A DNA stretch of 64,000 nucleotides, taken from NCBI GenBank assembly GCA_948144175.1, contig CANXME010001990.1:558001-622000 (forward strand), written 5' to 3'. Both the position numbers and the translations under genes were made by a program. Below are positions 44,935 through 57,986 of the stretch, in pieces. How positions within the stretch are numbered: position 1 is the stretch's first letter; each line of letters opens with the position of its first letter. Origin of the DNA: Closterium sp. NIES-65. Its lineage: Eukaryota > Streptophyta > Zygnematophyceae > Desmidiales > Closteriaceae. The notes under the pieces are model-generated. The model saw only the letters and a program-made list of their open reading frames with translations. It was not told the DNA's origin and ran no database searches.

Positions 44935-44945
44935 TGGTATAGAGC
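44935..44945 (+). promoter_or_regulatory. Primer-binding site (initiator-Met tRNA type)
   Basis: TGGTATAGAGC directly follows the LTR. The canonical plant copia site is TGGTATCAGAGC, so one C is missing. The same shortened form is present in element E (57976-57986), so it is a family trait. Confidence 0.82.
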
Positions 44946-46022
44946 GGGTCCCTCCTAAGGACCGTTCTTTGGGCCCACCCACGATTTTTTTTCCTGCCCG
45001 GAGCGCGCCCTATTCTCCCCGAGGCGCGCTCCCCCTAGTGCGCGTCGAGCTGCCCTTGTGGCGCCCCGAGAGTCGCGCGCGCGAATCATTTTTTTTCGCG
45101 CGCGCGGCCCAGGCCCCACTTCGCGCGGCCCTTACAGCCGCGCCGCGCCGCCCTCTCGGCTCTGCCGCGCCGCGCCGCCCTCAAGACGGCCGCGCGGCCT
45201 CTTCGTCGCTGCAGCAGGCCCCCCCCCGCTGCACCTCTGTCGGCCCCGCAGCCGCCTTACCTAACGGCCGCCGCCTCACCTGACGGCCCGCCGCCTCGAC
45301 TTCTGGCCCGCCACCTCACCAGACGGCCCCCCCCCCGCCTCACCTGACGGCCCACCGTCTCACCTGCTGGCCCGCCACCTTACCTGACGGCCCCGCCGCC
45401 TCACCTAACGGCCCGCCGCCACCTTACCTGACGGCCCCGCCGCCTCACCTGACGGCCCGCCGCCTCACCTACTGGCCCGCCACCTGACCTGACGGCCCCG
45501 CCGCCTCACCTGACGGCCCGCTGCCTGACCTGCTGGCCCGCCACCTCACCTGACGGCCCGCCGCCTCACCCGCTGGCCCGCCACCTGACCTGACGGCCCC
45601 GGCGCCTCACCTGCTGGCCCGCCTCCTGACCTGACGGCCCCGCCGCCTCACCTGACGGCTCGCCACCTCGCCTGCTGGCCCGCCACCTGACGGCTCCGCC
45701 GTCCCCTGTCCCGGCCCCGCCGCTGCACCCTGACGGCCCCGCCGTCCCCTGCCCCGGCCCCGCAGCTGCACCCTGACGGCCCCGCCGAGCCGCCCAGCAG
45801 CAGCCGAGCCGCCCAGCCGCAGCCGAGCCGCCCAGCAGCAGCCGCGCCGCCCAGCAGCAGCCGAGCCGCCCAGCAGCAGCCGAGCCGCCCAGCAGCAGCC
45901 GAGCCGCCCGGTACCCGAGCTACCCGAGCCGCCCGAGCCGCCCGAGCCGCCCGACCCAGCCCGAGCTGCCTGCTGCTGTCCTGCCCGACTCTCCTAGCCC
46001 GGTGAGACTTTCAGCTGCTACC
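44946..46022 (+). other. GC-rich leader of copia B
   Basis: 1.08 kb without a gene. It contains a 12-bp perfect hairpin (45074-45085 with 45095-45106, CG-rich with a T-rich loop) and then an array of short direct repeats (CACCTGACGGCCCGCCGC-type, 45240-45700) and CAGCAGCCGAGCCGCC units (45785-45910). Confidence 0.8.
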
Positions 46023-47096
46023 ATGGCCACCCCCAATGTTCTTACTTTTGACGCTGAGGGGAGGGCCATTGACTTTGCCGTCTGGATTGAAGACCTGCAG
46101 CTGTACTTACTGTGTGATGCGATAGATGAGGTCTCTCTCTTTGACTTTGTCTCTGGCGCTGTCCCTGCCCCGCCTGCTGATGCTGACTCTGCTGCTCGCT
46201 CCAAGTGGGCGACCCGCGATGCTGCTGCACGTCTTGCTGTGCGTCGCCACCTCCCTTCCTCTGAGCGTGCCCACTTTAGTCAGTGCAAGACCGCTCAGGC
46301 CTTGTACGACGCTGTAGTTGCACGCTACTCCTCCCCTTCCTCCGCTACCCTTAGCCGCCTCATGCTACCGTTTCTCTTCCCTGACCTCGCTTCCTTTCCC
46401 ACTGTTGCTGACCTAGTTACCCACCTCCGCGCTAGTGACACCCGCTACCGTGCTGCCCTTCCTGCTGAGTTCCGCGCTGCGAACCCTCCTCCCATGTACA
46501 TCACTCTCTACTTTCTCGTCACCCGTCTCCCTGAGTCCCTTCGTGTCGTTAGGGACCAGTTTCTCTCTGTCTGTCCCACCACTCTCACTGTCGACCTCCT
46601 TGAGGAGTCCCTGCTAGCGGCTGAGAAGAGTATTGTCGCTGTAGGGGCCTCTCGGGGTGACCCTCGCACCCCCATCTTTGAGGGGTGTGGTCCTTCCCCC
46701 CTGCTGCCCTCTGTCGCCTCTGCCGCTGCGGCCGACCTCGCTGGTTTTGAGTCGGTCGGCGCGGCGTCTGCCCCCAGCGGCAGACGCCGCTCTGGCAAGG
46801 GCAAGGGGGGCAAGGGGGCGGGTGGAGCTAGAGGGGGCGGTGGAGGAGGCGGTGGGGGTGGAGGGGGGAGTGGGAGTGGCGGTGGGGGTGGTGGCGGGAG
46901 TGGAGGTACTAGTGGTGGCGGTGGAGGCGGAGGTGGCGGCGGAGGTGGTGGCGGAGGAGGCGGTGGGAGCGGTGGGAGCGACGGTCCTGGTGGGGGAGGT
47001 GGCGGTGGAGACGGGGGTGGCGGTGGAGGCGGGGGTGGCGGTGGAGGCGGGGGTCGGAGTGGCTCGTCCCAGCGGAGCAGCTCTGGGGGTGGTCAG

Positions 47097-47134
<38 letters not shown>

Positions 47135-50100
47135 GCAGCAGCAGCAGCGCTCTCGCACCGTCCCCGGCCCTCAGCAGCTCCGTGAGTGGTACTTGCAGCG
47201 TCAGCGCGGTGGTGCACTTGGTCCCTGCCCCTACGTTCTTCGCACCGGTGACCGTGCGGGGGAGAGGTGTGGGGGCGCCCACACAGCCCGTCGCTGCTTT
47301 GGCCGCCTGACCGACGCCTGGCGTCAGCAGTTTCCGGAGGCCGCTGAGATCCCCCGCTGGGGAGAGCTGTCTAGGGCTGGAGTAGCTATTTATGATCTTG
47401 ACTTTGATGCTATTCTCTCTGCTATGTATGCTGTGACTGGTAGTGATGAGGATGACTGTTACCGGTGTTTCCCGCCCGACCCGGGCATTGGTACTGCCGC
47501 GTCAAATACTAGTGAGGCTGCAGCTCTAGGTGCCAGTGCGTCTGTGCTCTCAGGTGCTGGTGAGTCCGCGCTCTCAGGTACTGTGTCGGCTTCGGCCTCT
47601 CACACCTTCACCCTTGACTCTGGAGCGTCTCGCTCCTTCTTTAGGGACCGCACCACTCTCACGCCGCTGAGTCGGCCGGTTGCGGTGTCCCTGGCTGACC
47701 CCTCTGGGGGACCTGTCCTGTCTCGCTTCTCCACTGTCCTCCCGTGTCCAGCGGCCCCCTCTGGCACCCTGACTGGTCTCTACCTCCCCTCGTTCTCGAC
47801 GAACTTGGTGAGTGGTGCTGACCTCCAGGATGCAGGTGTCCACCAGTTCACCCCTGCTCGTCAGCGGGTGACCCACTGTACGGAGGCGGATACAGGTCGT
47901 CACCTGGCTACGTTTACACGTCGGCCAGGGTCGAGCCTGTACACACTGACCACTGCTTCTCCTCCAGGTGCTGCGTCTGGTAGAGTCCCTTCGTCTGGTC
48001 AGGTGTTTGCTGCAGCGTCCAGGTCTGGTCCTGAGTCTGCCCCCTGTTCGTGTCGTCGTCTGTCTCACGAGACCCTCCTCTGGCACCACCGCCTTGGCCA
48101 CCCCTCTCTGCTTCGGCTCAGAGGCATGGCCTCGCGGGTCCTTGTGTCTGGTCTTCCCCGGTCCCTCCCTCCCCTTCCTCCGGGCCCTGGCCCTGCCTGT
48201 GTCCCCTGTGTCGAGGGGCGCCAGCGTGCTGCCCCTCACTCCTCCCAGTTTCCTCCGACAGAGGCCCCGTTGCAGACGCTTCACATGGACGTGTGGGGCC
48301 CAGCCCGCGTCCGTGGACAGGGTCAGGAGCGCTACTTCCTGCTGGTGGTTGACGACTACTCGCGTTACACCACAGTCTTCCCCTTGCGCAGCAAGGGTGA
48401 GGTCACTGAGGTGTTGATCGCCTGGATCCGCGCAGCTCGTCTTCAGCTTCGGAGGAGCTTTGGCTCTGACTTCCCTGTTTTGCGTCTGCACTCGGACAGA
48501 GGCGGAGAGTTCTCCTCTGGCCTCCTGAGTGCCTATTGTCGTGTGCTAGGCATCCGTCAGACCTTCACGCTTCCGGACTCACCACAGCAGAATGGGATTG
48601 CTGAGCGCCGCATTGGCATGGTCATGGACGTCGCTCGTACGTCCATGATGCATGCGGCTGCTCCCCATTTTCTGTGGCCGTTTGCGGTCAGGTACGCTGC
48701 GCACCAGATCAACCTCCACCCCAGGGTCTCTCGACCAGAGACCTCCCCAGCCCTGCTGTGGACGGGGAAGGTTGGCGATGCGTCGGCGTTCCGGGTCTGG
48801 GGATCTCGGGCGTTTGTTCGCGACCTGTCTGCGGACAAGCTGTCCCCTCGTGCTTCTCCCTGCGTCTTCCTGGGGTTCCCCCCCGACGCCCCTGGGTGGC
48901 AGTTTTACCACCCCACCTCTCGACGTGTTCTGTCCTCCCAGGACGTCACGTTCGACGAGTCGGTACCCTACTACCGCCTCTTCCCCTACCGCACTCCGTC
49001 CCTCCCCCCGCCCCCGCTCTTCTTGGTACCAGGCCCCCCCCCGGTAGTCCCCCTCCCCCCTCAGGGTCCTGCCCCTTCAGGTGTGTCCCAGGTAGACGCG
49101 GTCGAGCCTGTCGAGGTCACTGGTGACTCTGGTGCTGCTGCGGGAGCTGAGCCTGAGGGTGCGGGGTCTGGGGGTGCTGAGCCTGGGGGTACTGTGCCTG
49201 GGGGTGCTGAGCCTAGAGGTGTCGAGCCTGGGGGTGCTGTTCCTGGGGGTGCTGAGCCTGGGGGTGCTGAGCCTGGGGGTGCTGAGCCTGGGGGTGCTGT
49301 GCCTGGGGGTGCTGAGCCTGGGGGTGTTGAGCATGGGGGTGCTGTGCCTGGGGGTGCTGAGCCTGGGGGTGCTGAGCCTGGGGGTGCTTCGTCTCGCCGG
49401 GAGCCACTCTCCCCACAGGAGCTGCGTGAGTGGTTTACCAGACGCTGGAGGCGTGCTGCTGGTGCTGGTGGTTCTTCGCCTGCAGTGGGTACTGCTGCCG
49501 CGCGTCCCAACGGTGCTCGTACTGTGGGTGCTGGAGCTGCTCGGTCTGAGAGTTCTCCTGGAGCTGGTGCTGCTGAGGGTGTTGGCGCTGAGCCTGCCGC
49601 TGGTGGTCCGACTAACAGTGCTCGTGGTGCTGCTGCTAGGGGTTCTGGAGCTTCTGGAGGTGCTGCTGGAGGTGCTGCTGGCGTGGGTGCTCCTGACGTG
49701 GGGACTGGTGCTGTTCCTGCTGTTTCTGGTGTCGCCGTGCGGCCTCGACCGTACTTCGTTCCGCTCCTACAGCAGGTTCTTGGTCTTGCACCTCCTCCTG
49801 CTTCCTTAGAGGGTCCACAGCCTGTTCAGTCACAGCCACAGCTACAGCCTGCCTCCCCTTTGCCTGCTCCTTCTCCCTACGCTGGTCCGACTGGAGGTCT
49901 TACTGAGCGTCGTGAGCCTGCGTCTCGTCCTGCGTTGCCTGTTCGTACTGAGCGCGCTAGTGGTCGCGGGTCGCGTCAGCGTCCTCCTCCTGTCCCTGGC
50001 ACGCACCGGATGTCACTGCGTCCGTCCACTGCTCCTCTGCGTGCCCCTTTGCCTTCTCCTCCTGCTTCCTCTCTTCCTACTCTTGCCGACCCGGAGTCGG

Positions 50101-51995
50101 ACTCTCTTCGTGCTGCCAGTCCTACTGTCACGCGTCTCCTTGCTACTGCAGTCACTGACCCTTCCTTTGAGTCGTCTGCTGCGTCTGCCCTTGTCACTGA
50201 GCTTGTCGACTTTGCTGCGCGCTGTCGTCTAGACTACGCTGCTCGTCTTGTCGCTGAGTCTGAGTCCGCCTGTCCTCCGTCCGTCGGGGGTGAGTGTGCC
50301 CTTGGCACGGACGTCCTAGAGGACAGGCAGGAGGAGTTACAGTGTCTAGCGGCTGCTTCACCTCATCTCGCGTCTGTACTGCTTGCCCCTGAGGGAGACC
50401 CGGATGCACTAGACATCCCGACTCCGCGTTCTTATGCGGAGGCCGTAGAGGGTCCCTACTCCTCTCAGTGGCAGGCAGCTATGGATGCAGAGATGGCTTC
50501 CTGGAAGTCCACAGGCACCTACGTTGACGCGGTTCCCCCTCCTGGGGCGAACATCGTCAGTGGCATGTGGATCTTCAGGGTGAAGCGGCCGCCGGGCTCG
50601 CCGCCTGTCTTCAAGGCGCGTTACGTGGCTCGTGGCTTCAGTCAGCGGCAGGGAGTTGACTACTTTCAGACCTTCTCTCCCACCCCGAAGATGACCACTC
50701 TTCGGGTGCTGCTGCACATTGCCGCTCAGCGCGACTACGAGCTTCACTCCCTCGACTTCAGCACTGCGTTCCTGCAGGGTAGCCTGCACGAGGAGATCTG
50801 GCTGCGCCGTCCGCCTGGCTTCACTGGGACTTTCCCTCCTGGCACCCAGTGGAGCCTCCGACGGCCAGTCTACGGTCTCCGCCAGGCACCGCGTGAGTGG
50901 CACGACACACTGAGGACTACGCTTGCGGCTCTTGGGTTTGCTCCTTCTACTGCTGACCCGTCGCTGTTTCTTCGCACCGACACTTCCCTGCCGCCGTTCT
51001 ACATCCTCGTGTACGTCGACGACTTGGTCTTTGCCACAGCGGACACTGCTGGACTCGCCTACGTGAAGTCCGAGCTGCTGAAGAGACACACGTGCACAGA
51101 CCTGGGTGAACTGCGCAGCTACCTTGGCTTGCAGATCACTCGGGACAGAGCACGTCGCACCATTACCCTGACTCAGTCACACATGGTGCAGCAGGTCCTT
51201 CAGCGCTTCGGCTTCACGTACTCCTCGCCTCAGGCCACTCCTCTGCCTACTCGCCACTCACTCTCAGCTCTGCCTTCGGATGAGTCCGTAGAGTCGAGTG
51301 GTCCGTATGCAGAGCTTGTTGGCTGCCTCATGTACTTGATGACCTGCACATGACCTGACCTTGCATACCCTCTGAGCATTCTTGCACGCTATGTTGCTCC
51401 TGGGAGACACAGACCGGAGCACATGGCTGCAGCGAAGAGGGTATTGCGCTACCTGTGCAGTACGTCGGGCATGGGGCTAGTGCTTGGAGGGCGGAGTCCA
51501 GTGGTCCTTACCGGCCACGCGGACGCTTCTTGGGCTGACGACCAGGCTACGCAGCGGTCGTCACAGGGTTACACCTTCAGCCTTGGTTCCGGTTCTGTCT
51601 CGTGGCGGTCTACTCGCTCGTCTTCGGTTCTCGGCTCCAGTTGTGAGGCTGAGATCTACGCCGGGGCCATGGCTGCACAGGAGCTTCGCTGGCTCACCTA
51701 CCTGCTGACTGACCTTGGAGAGCTGCCTCGTTCTCCTCCAGTGCTGTACGTAGACAACAAGGCCATGCTGGCCTTGTGTCGAGAGCAGCGCTTGGAGCAC
51801 AGAACGAAGCACATTGCTCTCCGCTACTTCCTTGCTCGTGAGCTGCAGCAGCGTGGTCAGTTGCGACTTGCTTACGTGGCCTCTGAGGCCAACACTGCTG
51901 ATGTGTTCACCAAGGCACTTGCGCCTTGTGACCATCAGCGCTTTTGTACCCAGCTGGGTCTTGTACCTGTCTTGCCTCACTTGCTCTCTTCTTGA
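46023..51995 (+). CDS. Copia Gag-Pol polyprotein, one in-frame stop
   Basis: One frame of about 1,990 codons in the order Gag, protease, integrase, RT, RNase H. The start is taken at [10 protein letters not shown] (46023) because element E's gag begins at the same point; the frame opens at 46002. Gag carries a Gly-rich then Gln-rich segment and a variant zinc site ([12 protein letters not shown]). Protease has [12 protein letters not shown] (about 47600-47640). Integrase has the HHCC finger (WHHRLGHPS...CVPCVEG), catalytic acids in [14 protein letters not shown] and GIAERRIG. A repeat linker of GAEPGG units (49130-49390) precedes RT ([13 protein letters not shown], 51009 on). RNase H has [30 protein letters not shown] at 51351-51353 replaces the CGA of sister copies (CpG transition) just before RNase H. 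Otherwise intact. Confidence 0.93.
49130..49390 (+). repeat. 15-bp coding minisatellite in the integrase-RT linker
   Basis: About 17 units of GCTGAGCCTGGGGGT, encoding Ala-Glu-Pro-Gly-Gly with Val/Ala variants. The homologous linkers in A (470-710) and E (53900-54070) have different unit numbers, so the linker evolves by slippage. Confidence 0.92.
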
Positions 51996-52204
51996 CTTTA
52001 CTTGTACTTTGTCATATATATACCTGCTCCTGCTTGTCTAGTTTTATATATATGTCTGTACTCCTGCATGTGAACTGGCCTCTGGCCCTGCTCTTGTGCT
52101 CGGACTGTGTGGTGACTTTGTGATCCACCCTGAGCTTGCTTTGCTTTGCTTTGTTTGACTGGTCTTGTGACCCCTTGTTCTCCCCCACTTTGCCTATGGG
52201 GGTG

Positions 52205-52335
52205 TGTCAGATTATTATAGCTGATGCATGTTTGTAGGCTATAGTGGGGTAGCACATATGGGGTACAGTTTGCTAGGGTTGTATTTGTACCCAACTCTGA
52301 CTTAGTCAATTCATTCCTGTTCAGTTAGTTTCACA
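52205..52335 (+). repeat. 3' LTR of copia B (131 bp)
   Basis: Appears identical to the 5' LTR. Preceded by the PPT ATGGGGGTG. Confidence 0.95.
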
Positions 52336-55300
52336 TCCTCTGAGTACCAGGAGGAAACGACCCAGTGAAGCCAGGTGGGCGGCACAGCCAGATCTCCTCG
52401 TGCAGGCTGCCCTATAGGAAAGCAATGCTGAAGTCAAGAGAGTGGAGCTCGTAGTCGCGCTGAGCGGCTATGTGCAGCAGCACCCAAAGAGTGGTCATCT
52501 TCGGGGTGGGAGAGAAGGTCTGAAAGTAGTCAACTCCCTGCAGCTGACTGAAGCCTCGAGCCACGTAACGCGCCTTGAAGACAGGCGGAGAACCAGGCGG
52601 CCGCTTCACCCTGAAAATCCACATGCCACTGACGATGTTCGCCCCAGGTGGGGGAACCTCGTCGACGTAGGTGCCTTCGGACTTCCAGGAAGCCATCTCT
52701 GCGTCCATGGCTGACTGCCACTGTGAGGAGTAGGGACCCTCAATCGACTCAGCGTACGATCGAGGAGTCGGGATGTCTGGTGCATCCGGGTCTCCCTTAG
52801 GGGCAATCAGCATGGACACGAGATGAGGCAAAGCGCGAGCAAAACACTGGAACTCCTCCTGCCTGTCTTCAAGGACGTCCGTGCTAAGAGCACACTCACC
52901 CCCGACGGACGGAGGACAGATAGACTCAGACTCAGCAACAAGACTAGCAGCGTAGTCTAGACGACAGCGAGCAGCGCAGTCTACAAGCTCAGCAACCAGG
53001 GCAGACGTAGCAGTAGACTCAAAGGAAGGGTCAGTGACAACAGTAGCCAGAAGACGCGTGACAGTAGGACTGGCAGCACGAAGAGAGTCAGACTCCGGGT
53101 CAGCAAGAGCACAAAGAGAGGACTCTAGAGGAGACGGCAAAGGGATACGCAGTGGAGCAGTGGAAGGACGCAGTTCCATCTGGTGCGTGCTTGGGACCGA
53201 AGGAGGACGCTGACGCGGAACACGACGACTAGTGCGAGCAGCACGAACAGGCGACGCAGGCTCACGACGCTCAGTAAGACCTCCAGTAGGACCAGTGTAG
53301 GGAGAAGGAGCAGGCAGTGGGGAGGCGGGCTGTAATTGTGACTCAGACTGGACAGGCGGTGGACACTCTAAGGAATGAGCAGGACCAGCAGAAGGCGGGA
53401 GACCAAGAACCTGCTCAAGGAGCGGAACGAAGTACGGCTGCGGCCGCGCAGCGCCTCCAGAACGAGCAGGTACAGCACCAGCACCCCCAACGGTAGCACC
53501 AGCGCCAGTAGCACCCCCAGCTCCAGCAGCGCCAACTCCAGCACCCTCAGAAGCACAAGCGCCAGCAGCATCTCCAACGCCAACATTCCCAGCAACTCCA
53601 GCTCCAGCCGGACCACTGGGAGACTCAACACCTCCAGCTCCAGCAGCTCGAGCAGCACCGCCAGCTAGAGCACCGCCAGCAGCTCCAGCACAAGGAGCAC
53701 CCCCTGGCCCAGCAGCTCCAGTACCTCCAGTACGAGCACCTCCGGGACCAGTGGCACCAGTACCCTCAGCAGCAGTAGAACCTCCACTTCCAGCAACACC
53801 TTCAGCTCCAGCAGCACAGCTCCAGCGCCGAGCAAATCACTCGCGCAGCTCCTGTGGAGAGGGTAGCTCCCGCCGAGATGAAGCACTTGAAGGACCTCCA
53901 GACCCAGGATTGCAAGACTCCACACAAGCTGGCCCAGCACCCTCAGGCTCCGCACCCCCAGTCGCAGCACCCCCAGGCTCAGCACCCCCAGACGCAGCAC
54001 CCCCAGGCTCAGCACCCCCAGGCTCAGCACCCCCAGACCCCGCACCCGCAGGCTCAGCACCCCTAGCAGTACCAGAGTCAACAGGTACCTCGACAGGCTC
54101 GACTGCGTCTACCTGAGACACACCTGAGGGGGCAGGACCCTGAGGGGGAAGGGGGTCTACTGGGGGGGGACATGGAGCAAGGAAGAGCGGCGGCGGGGGA
54201 AGGGGCGCAGTGCGGTAGGGGAAGAGACGGTAGTAAGGAACCGACTCGTCAAACGTGACGTCCTGGGAGGACAGAACACGGTGCGAGGTGGGGTGGTAAA
54301 ACTGCCAACCAGGCGCGTCAGGGGGGAAGCCAAGGAAGACGTAGGGAACAGCACGGGGGGACAGCTTGTCCACAGACAAGTCGTGGACAAAAGCCCAAGA
54401 TCCCCAGACACGGAACTCAGACGCATCGCCAACCTTCCCCGTCCACCGCAGAGTAGGGGAGGTCTCCGGCAAGGAGACCTGAGGCTGAAGGTTGATCTGA
54501 TGCGCCGCGTACTAAACCGCGAACGGCTACAGAAAATGGGGAGCAGCCGCATGCATTATGGACGTACGAGCGACGTCCATGACCATGCCAATGCGGCGCT
54601 CAATAATCCCATTTTGCTGTGGAGAGGCCAGAAGTGTGAACGTCTGGTGGATGCCCCGTGCACGACAGAAGGCTCACAGAAAGTGAGAGGAAAACTCTCC
54701 GCCTCTGTCGGAGTGCACACGCAGAACAGGAAAGTCCGAGCCGAAACTCTCTCTGAGATGGAGACGAGCTGCGCGGATCTAGTCGATCAACACCTCAGTA
54801 ACCTCACCCTTGCTGCGCAAGGGGAAGACCGTGGTGTAACGCGAGTAGTCGTCAACCACCAGCAGGAAGTAACGCTCGTGATCCTGTCCACGGACGCGGG
54901 CGGGGCCCCACACGTCCAGGTGAAGTGTCTGCAGCGGAGCCTCTGTCGGAGGAAACTCGGAGGAGTGAGGAGCGGCGCGCTGCTTCCCCTCGATGCAGTG
55001 AACGCAGGTAGGGGCAGGCCCGGGAGGAAGAGGAGGGAGGGACCGGGGGAGACCAGAGACAAGGACACGGGAGGCCATGCCTCGGAGACGAGGCAGGGAG
55101 GGGTGACCAAGGCGGTGGTGCCAGAGGAGAGTCTGGTGAGACAGGAGAGGACACGATTAGAGGGCAGACTCAGGACCAGACCTGGACACTACAGCAAACA
55201 CCTGACCCGACGCAGCTGCTTGACCAGACGCAGCAACCGAAGGAGACTCAATAGTCAGTGTGTACAGGCCTGACCCCGGCTGACGGGTAAACGTGGCCAA

Positions 55301-57122
55301 GTGTCGGCCCGTCCAAGCACACGTGCAGTGGGTCACTCGCTGACTCGCAGGAGTGAACTGGTTAACCCCCCCACCCTGTAGATCAGCACCTCTCACCAAG
55401 TTCGTGGAGAACGAGGGGAGGTAGAGACCTGACACGGAGCCAGAAGGGGCCGTCGGACATGGTAAGACAGTGGAGAAGTGGGCAAGGATAGGACCCCCAG
55501 AGGGGTTTGCCAGGGAGACTGCAACCGGCCGACTAAGCGGTATGAGTATGGTGCGGTTTCGAAAGAAGGAGCGGGAAGCACCCAAGTCAAGGGTGAAGGT
55601 GTGTAAAGCCTGAGACGACGTCGTACCTGAGAGAGCAGACTCACCAGCACCTGGGGCAGCAGACTCACCAGCACCTGGAGGAGGAGACGCACTAGCACCT
55701 AGAGCAGCAGCCTCACCAGCACCTAGAGCAGCAGCCTCAATGCCCGTGTCAGGCGGAACACACAGGTAACAGTCACCTTCATCACTAGTAGACACAACAT
55801 ACATGGCAGCAAGAATAGCATCATAATCAAGATCAAAAATAGCAACCCCCGACCTAAGCAGCTCGCCCCAGCGAGGGATCTCAGCGGCGTCAGGTTACTG
55901 GAGACGCCAGGCGTCCGTCAGGCGGCCGAAGCAGCGCTGGGTGGTGTGCGGGCCACCGCACGGCTCACCAGTGCGGTCGCCGGTACGCAGGACATAAGCA
56001 CAGGGACGAGCACCCCCACCCCGCTGACGTGCAGCGTACCACTCACGAAGCTGCTTGGGGGGCGGGGTCTTACGAGTGCGTTGCTGCTGCTGGCGCTGAC
56101 CACCACCGAAGCCGCCCCGCTGCATAGAGCCACCCCGACCAGCTCCACCGCCGCCTCCGCCACCGCCGCCACCGCCGCCTCCTCCGCTCCCACCGCCACC
56201 GCCGCCGCCGCCTCTGCCTCCACCGCCGCCACCAAAGCCCCCACCCCCGCCACCACTCCCACCGCCACCTCCACCCCCACCGCCACCTCCACCGCCACCT
56301 CCACCACCCCCGCCAGCCCCTCCAGCACCCTTGCCCCCCTTGCCCTTGCCGTTGCGGCGTCTCTCGCTAGTGGCAGATGCAGCGCCGACCGGCTCGGTGC
56401 CAACGAGGTCGACGGCAGCAGCAGAGGCAACAGAGGGCAAAAGGGGGGAGGGGGAGCACCCCTCAAAGAAGGGGGTACGAGGGTCACCACGAGAGGCTCC
56501 TACAGCGACTATACTTTTCTCAGCTGCCAAGAGGCGCTCCTCGAGGAGGTCGACGGTGAGTGTGGTGGGGCAAACAGAGAGGAAGTGGTCCCTGACCGAG
56601 CGAAGGGAGTCAGGGAGCCGGGTGACTAGGTAGTAGAGGGTGATCTACATGGGGGGGGGGGTTCTTGGCGCAGAACTCAGCAGGAAGCGCAGCACGGTAG
56701 CGGGTGTCATTAGTGCGGAGGTGCGTAATAAGGTCAGGGACTGTGGGAAAGGCGGCGAGGTCAGGGAACAGGTACGGCAGCATGAGGCGACTAAGGGCAG
56801 TAGTGGCAGGGGAAGAGTAGCGTGCAACTACAGCGTCGTACAAGGTCTTAGCACTCTTGTACTGACTAAAGTGCGCATGCTCGGTGGACGGCAAGTGACT
56901 ACGCACAGCAAGACGGGCAGCAGCATCGCGTGTGGCCCACTGTGAGCGAATAGTGCTGTCAGCATCAGTAGCAGGGGCAGCAGAGGCGCCAGACGTGAGA
57001 TTGAACAGTGAGAGACCATCTTTTCTATCGCACTGCAGGAAAAGCTGCAGATCATCGACCCAGACCTCAAAGTCGACAGCCCGACCCTCAGCATCAAAGG
57101 TGAGAACACTAGGGGTAGCCAT
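52336..57122 (-). pseudogene. Copia E Gag, protease, integrase and RT N-terminal part
   Basis: Minus-strand frames in order. Gag starts [18 protein letters not shown] (57122); a frameshift follows at a ten-base G run at about 56650-56660, and gag continues 56530-55895 with a Gly-rich part. A stop lies near 55895. Protease (55804-55157) reads FTLDLGASRSFF, with the active-site Ser of DSG changed to Leu. Integrase segments are at 55110-54540 ([10 protein letters not shown] and DDYSRYTT) and 54472-53837. The linker follows, then RT from 53179 ([10 protein letters not shown]) to 52413. Multiple lesions: inactive. Confidence 0.88.
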
Positions 57123-57975
57123 GACAGCAGCAACAGCAGGCTAGTAGCAGCAGAAGGAGGGGCGCGGCTCGGCGGTGCTCTTACCAGGGGCGGGGTAGGG
57201 CCGAGGCGCACCGGCAGGGACCGGGCCACGACAGGGCGGCCGAGGAGTGCCGCGCCTCGGCTGCAGGGCAGGGCTAGGACGGCGGCGGCGGCTGCTGCTG
57301 TTGGCCGCGGCGACGGCGGCGGCGGCGGCCCCGGCAGCGGCGGCGGCGGCTGTCACGGCGCGACGGCAACTGCTGCTGGGGCGCCGACGGCGGGGCGGCA
57401 GGGCCGTGAAGAGCCGGGGAGGGGCCGCGGAGGGGCCGTGAATGGGGCCGACGAGCGGCGAAGGAGCCGCGGAGGGGCCGTGAAGGAGCCGCGAAGGGCC
57501 GCGAAGGGCCTCAGAAGAGCCGCAAAGGGGCCGCTTAGGGCGGCGAAGGGGCCGAGAAGGGGCCATGAAGGGCCGGGAAGGGGCCGCGAAGGGCGGCGAC
57601 GTGGCCGAGAAGGGGCCGCAAGGGGCCGCGAAGGGGCCGCGAGGGGCCGCGAAGAGCGGCGTTGGGGCCGCGAAGAGCGGCGGTGGGGCCGCGAGGGGCC
57701 GCGAAGGGTCGTGAGAGGGGCCGCGAAGGGCTGCGGAGGGGCCACGAGGGAGCCATGAAGGGGCCGCGAGGGAGCCTCGAAGGGGCCGCGAAGGGCCGTG
57801 AGAGGGGCCGCGACGGGACCTTAAGAGGGCGCGACGGGCCGCTAAGGGCTGGGGACGCGATGGGAGGGCAGGCACACGGGGCGCGACTAGGGCAGGGGCG
57901 AAGCGCGCTCCGGGCAGGTTAAAAAAAAATTAGTTTTAGTGGTGAGCCCTAGGAAACGTTCCCACTAGGGAACCT
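57123..57975 (-). other. GC-rich leader of copia E
   Basis: Dense repeats of GGGGCCGCGAAGGG-type units between gag and the primer-binding site, structurally equivalent to the leaders of B and D but of different repeat sequence. Confidence 0.8.
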
Positions 57976-57986
57976 GCTCTATACCA

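Larger units (their letters stand above)
44804..52335 (+). mobile_element. Near-intact Ty1/copia retrotransposon B (7.5 kb)
   Basis: Full structure: LTR 44804-44934, primer-binding site TGGTATAGAGC at 44935-44945, GC-rich leader, single gag-pol frame 46023-51995, 3' untranslated region, PPT at about 52196-52204, LTR 52205-52335. The two 131-bp LTRs appear identical, so insertion was recent. The only coding lesion I find is one nonsense codon. It is the reference copy for A, D and E. Confidence 0.95.
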
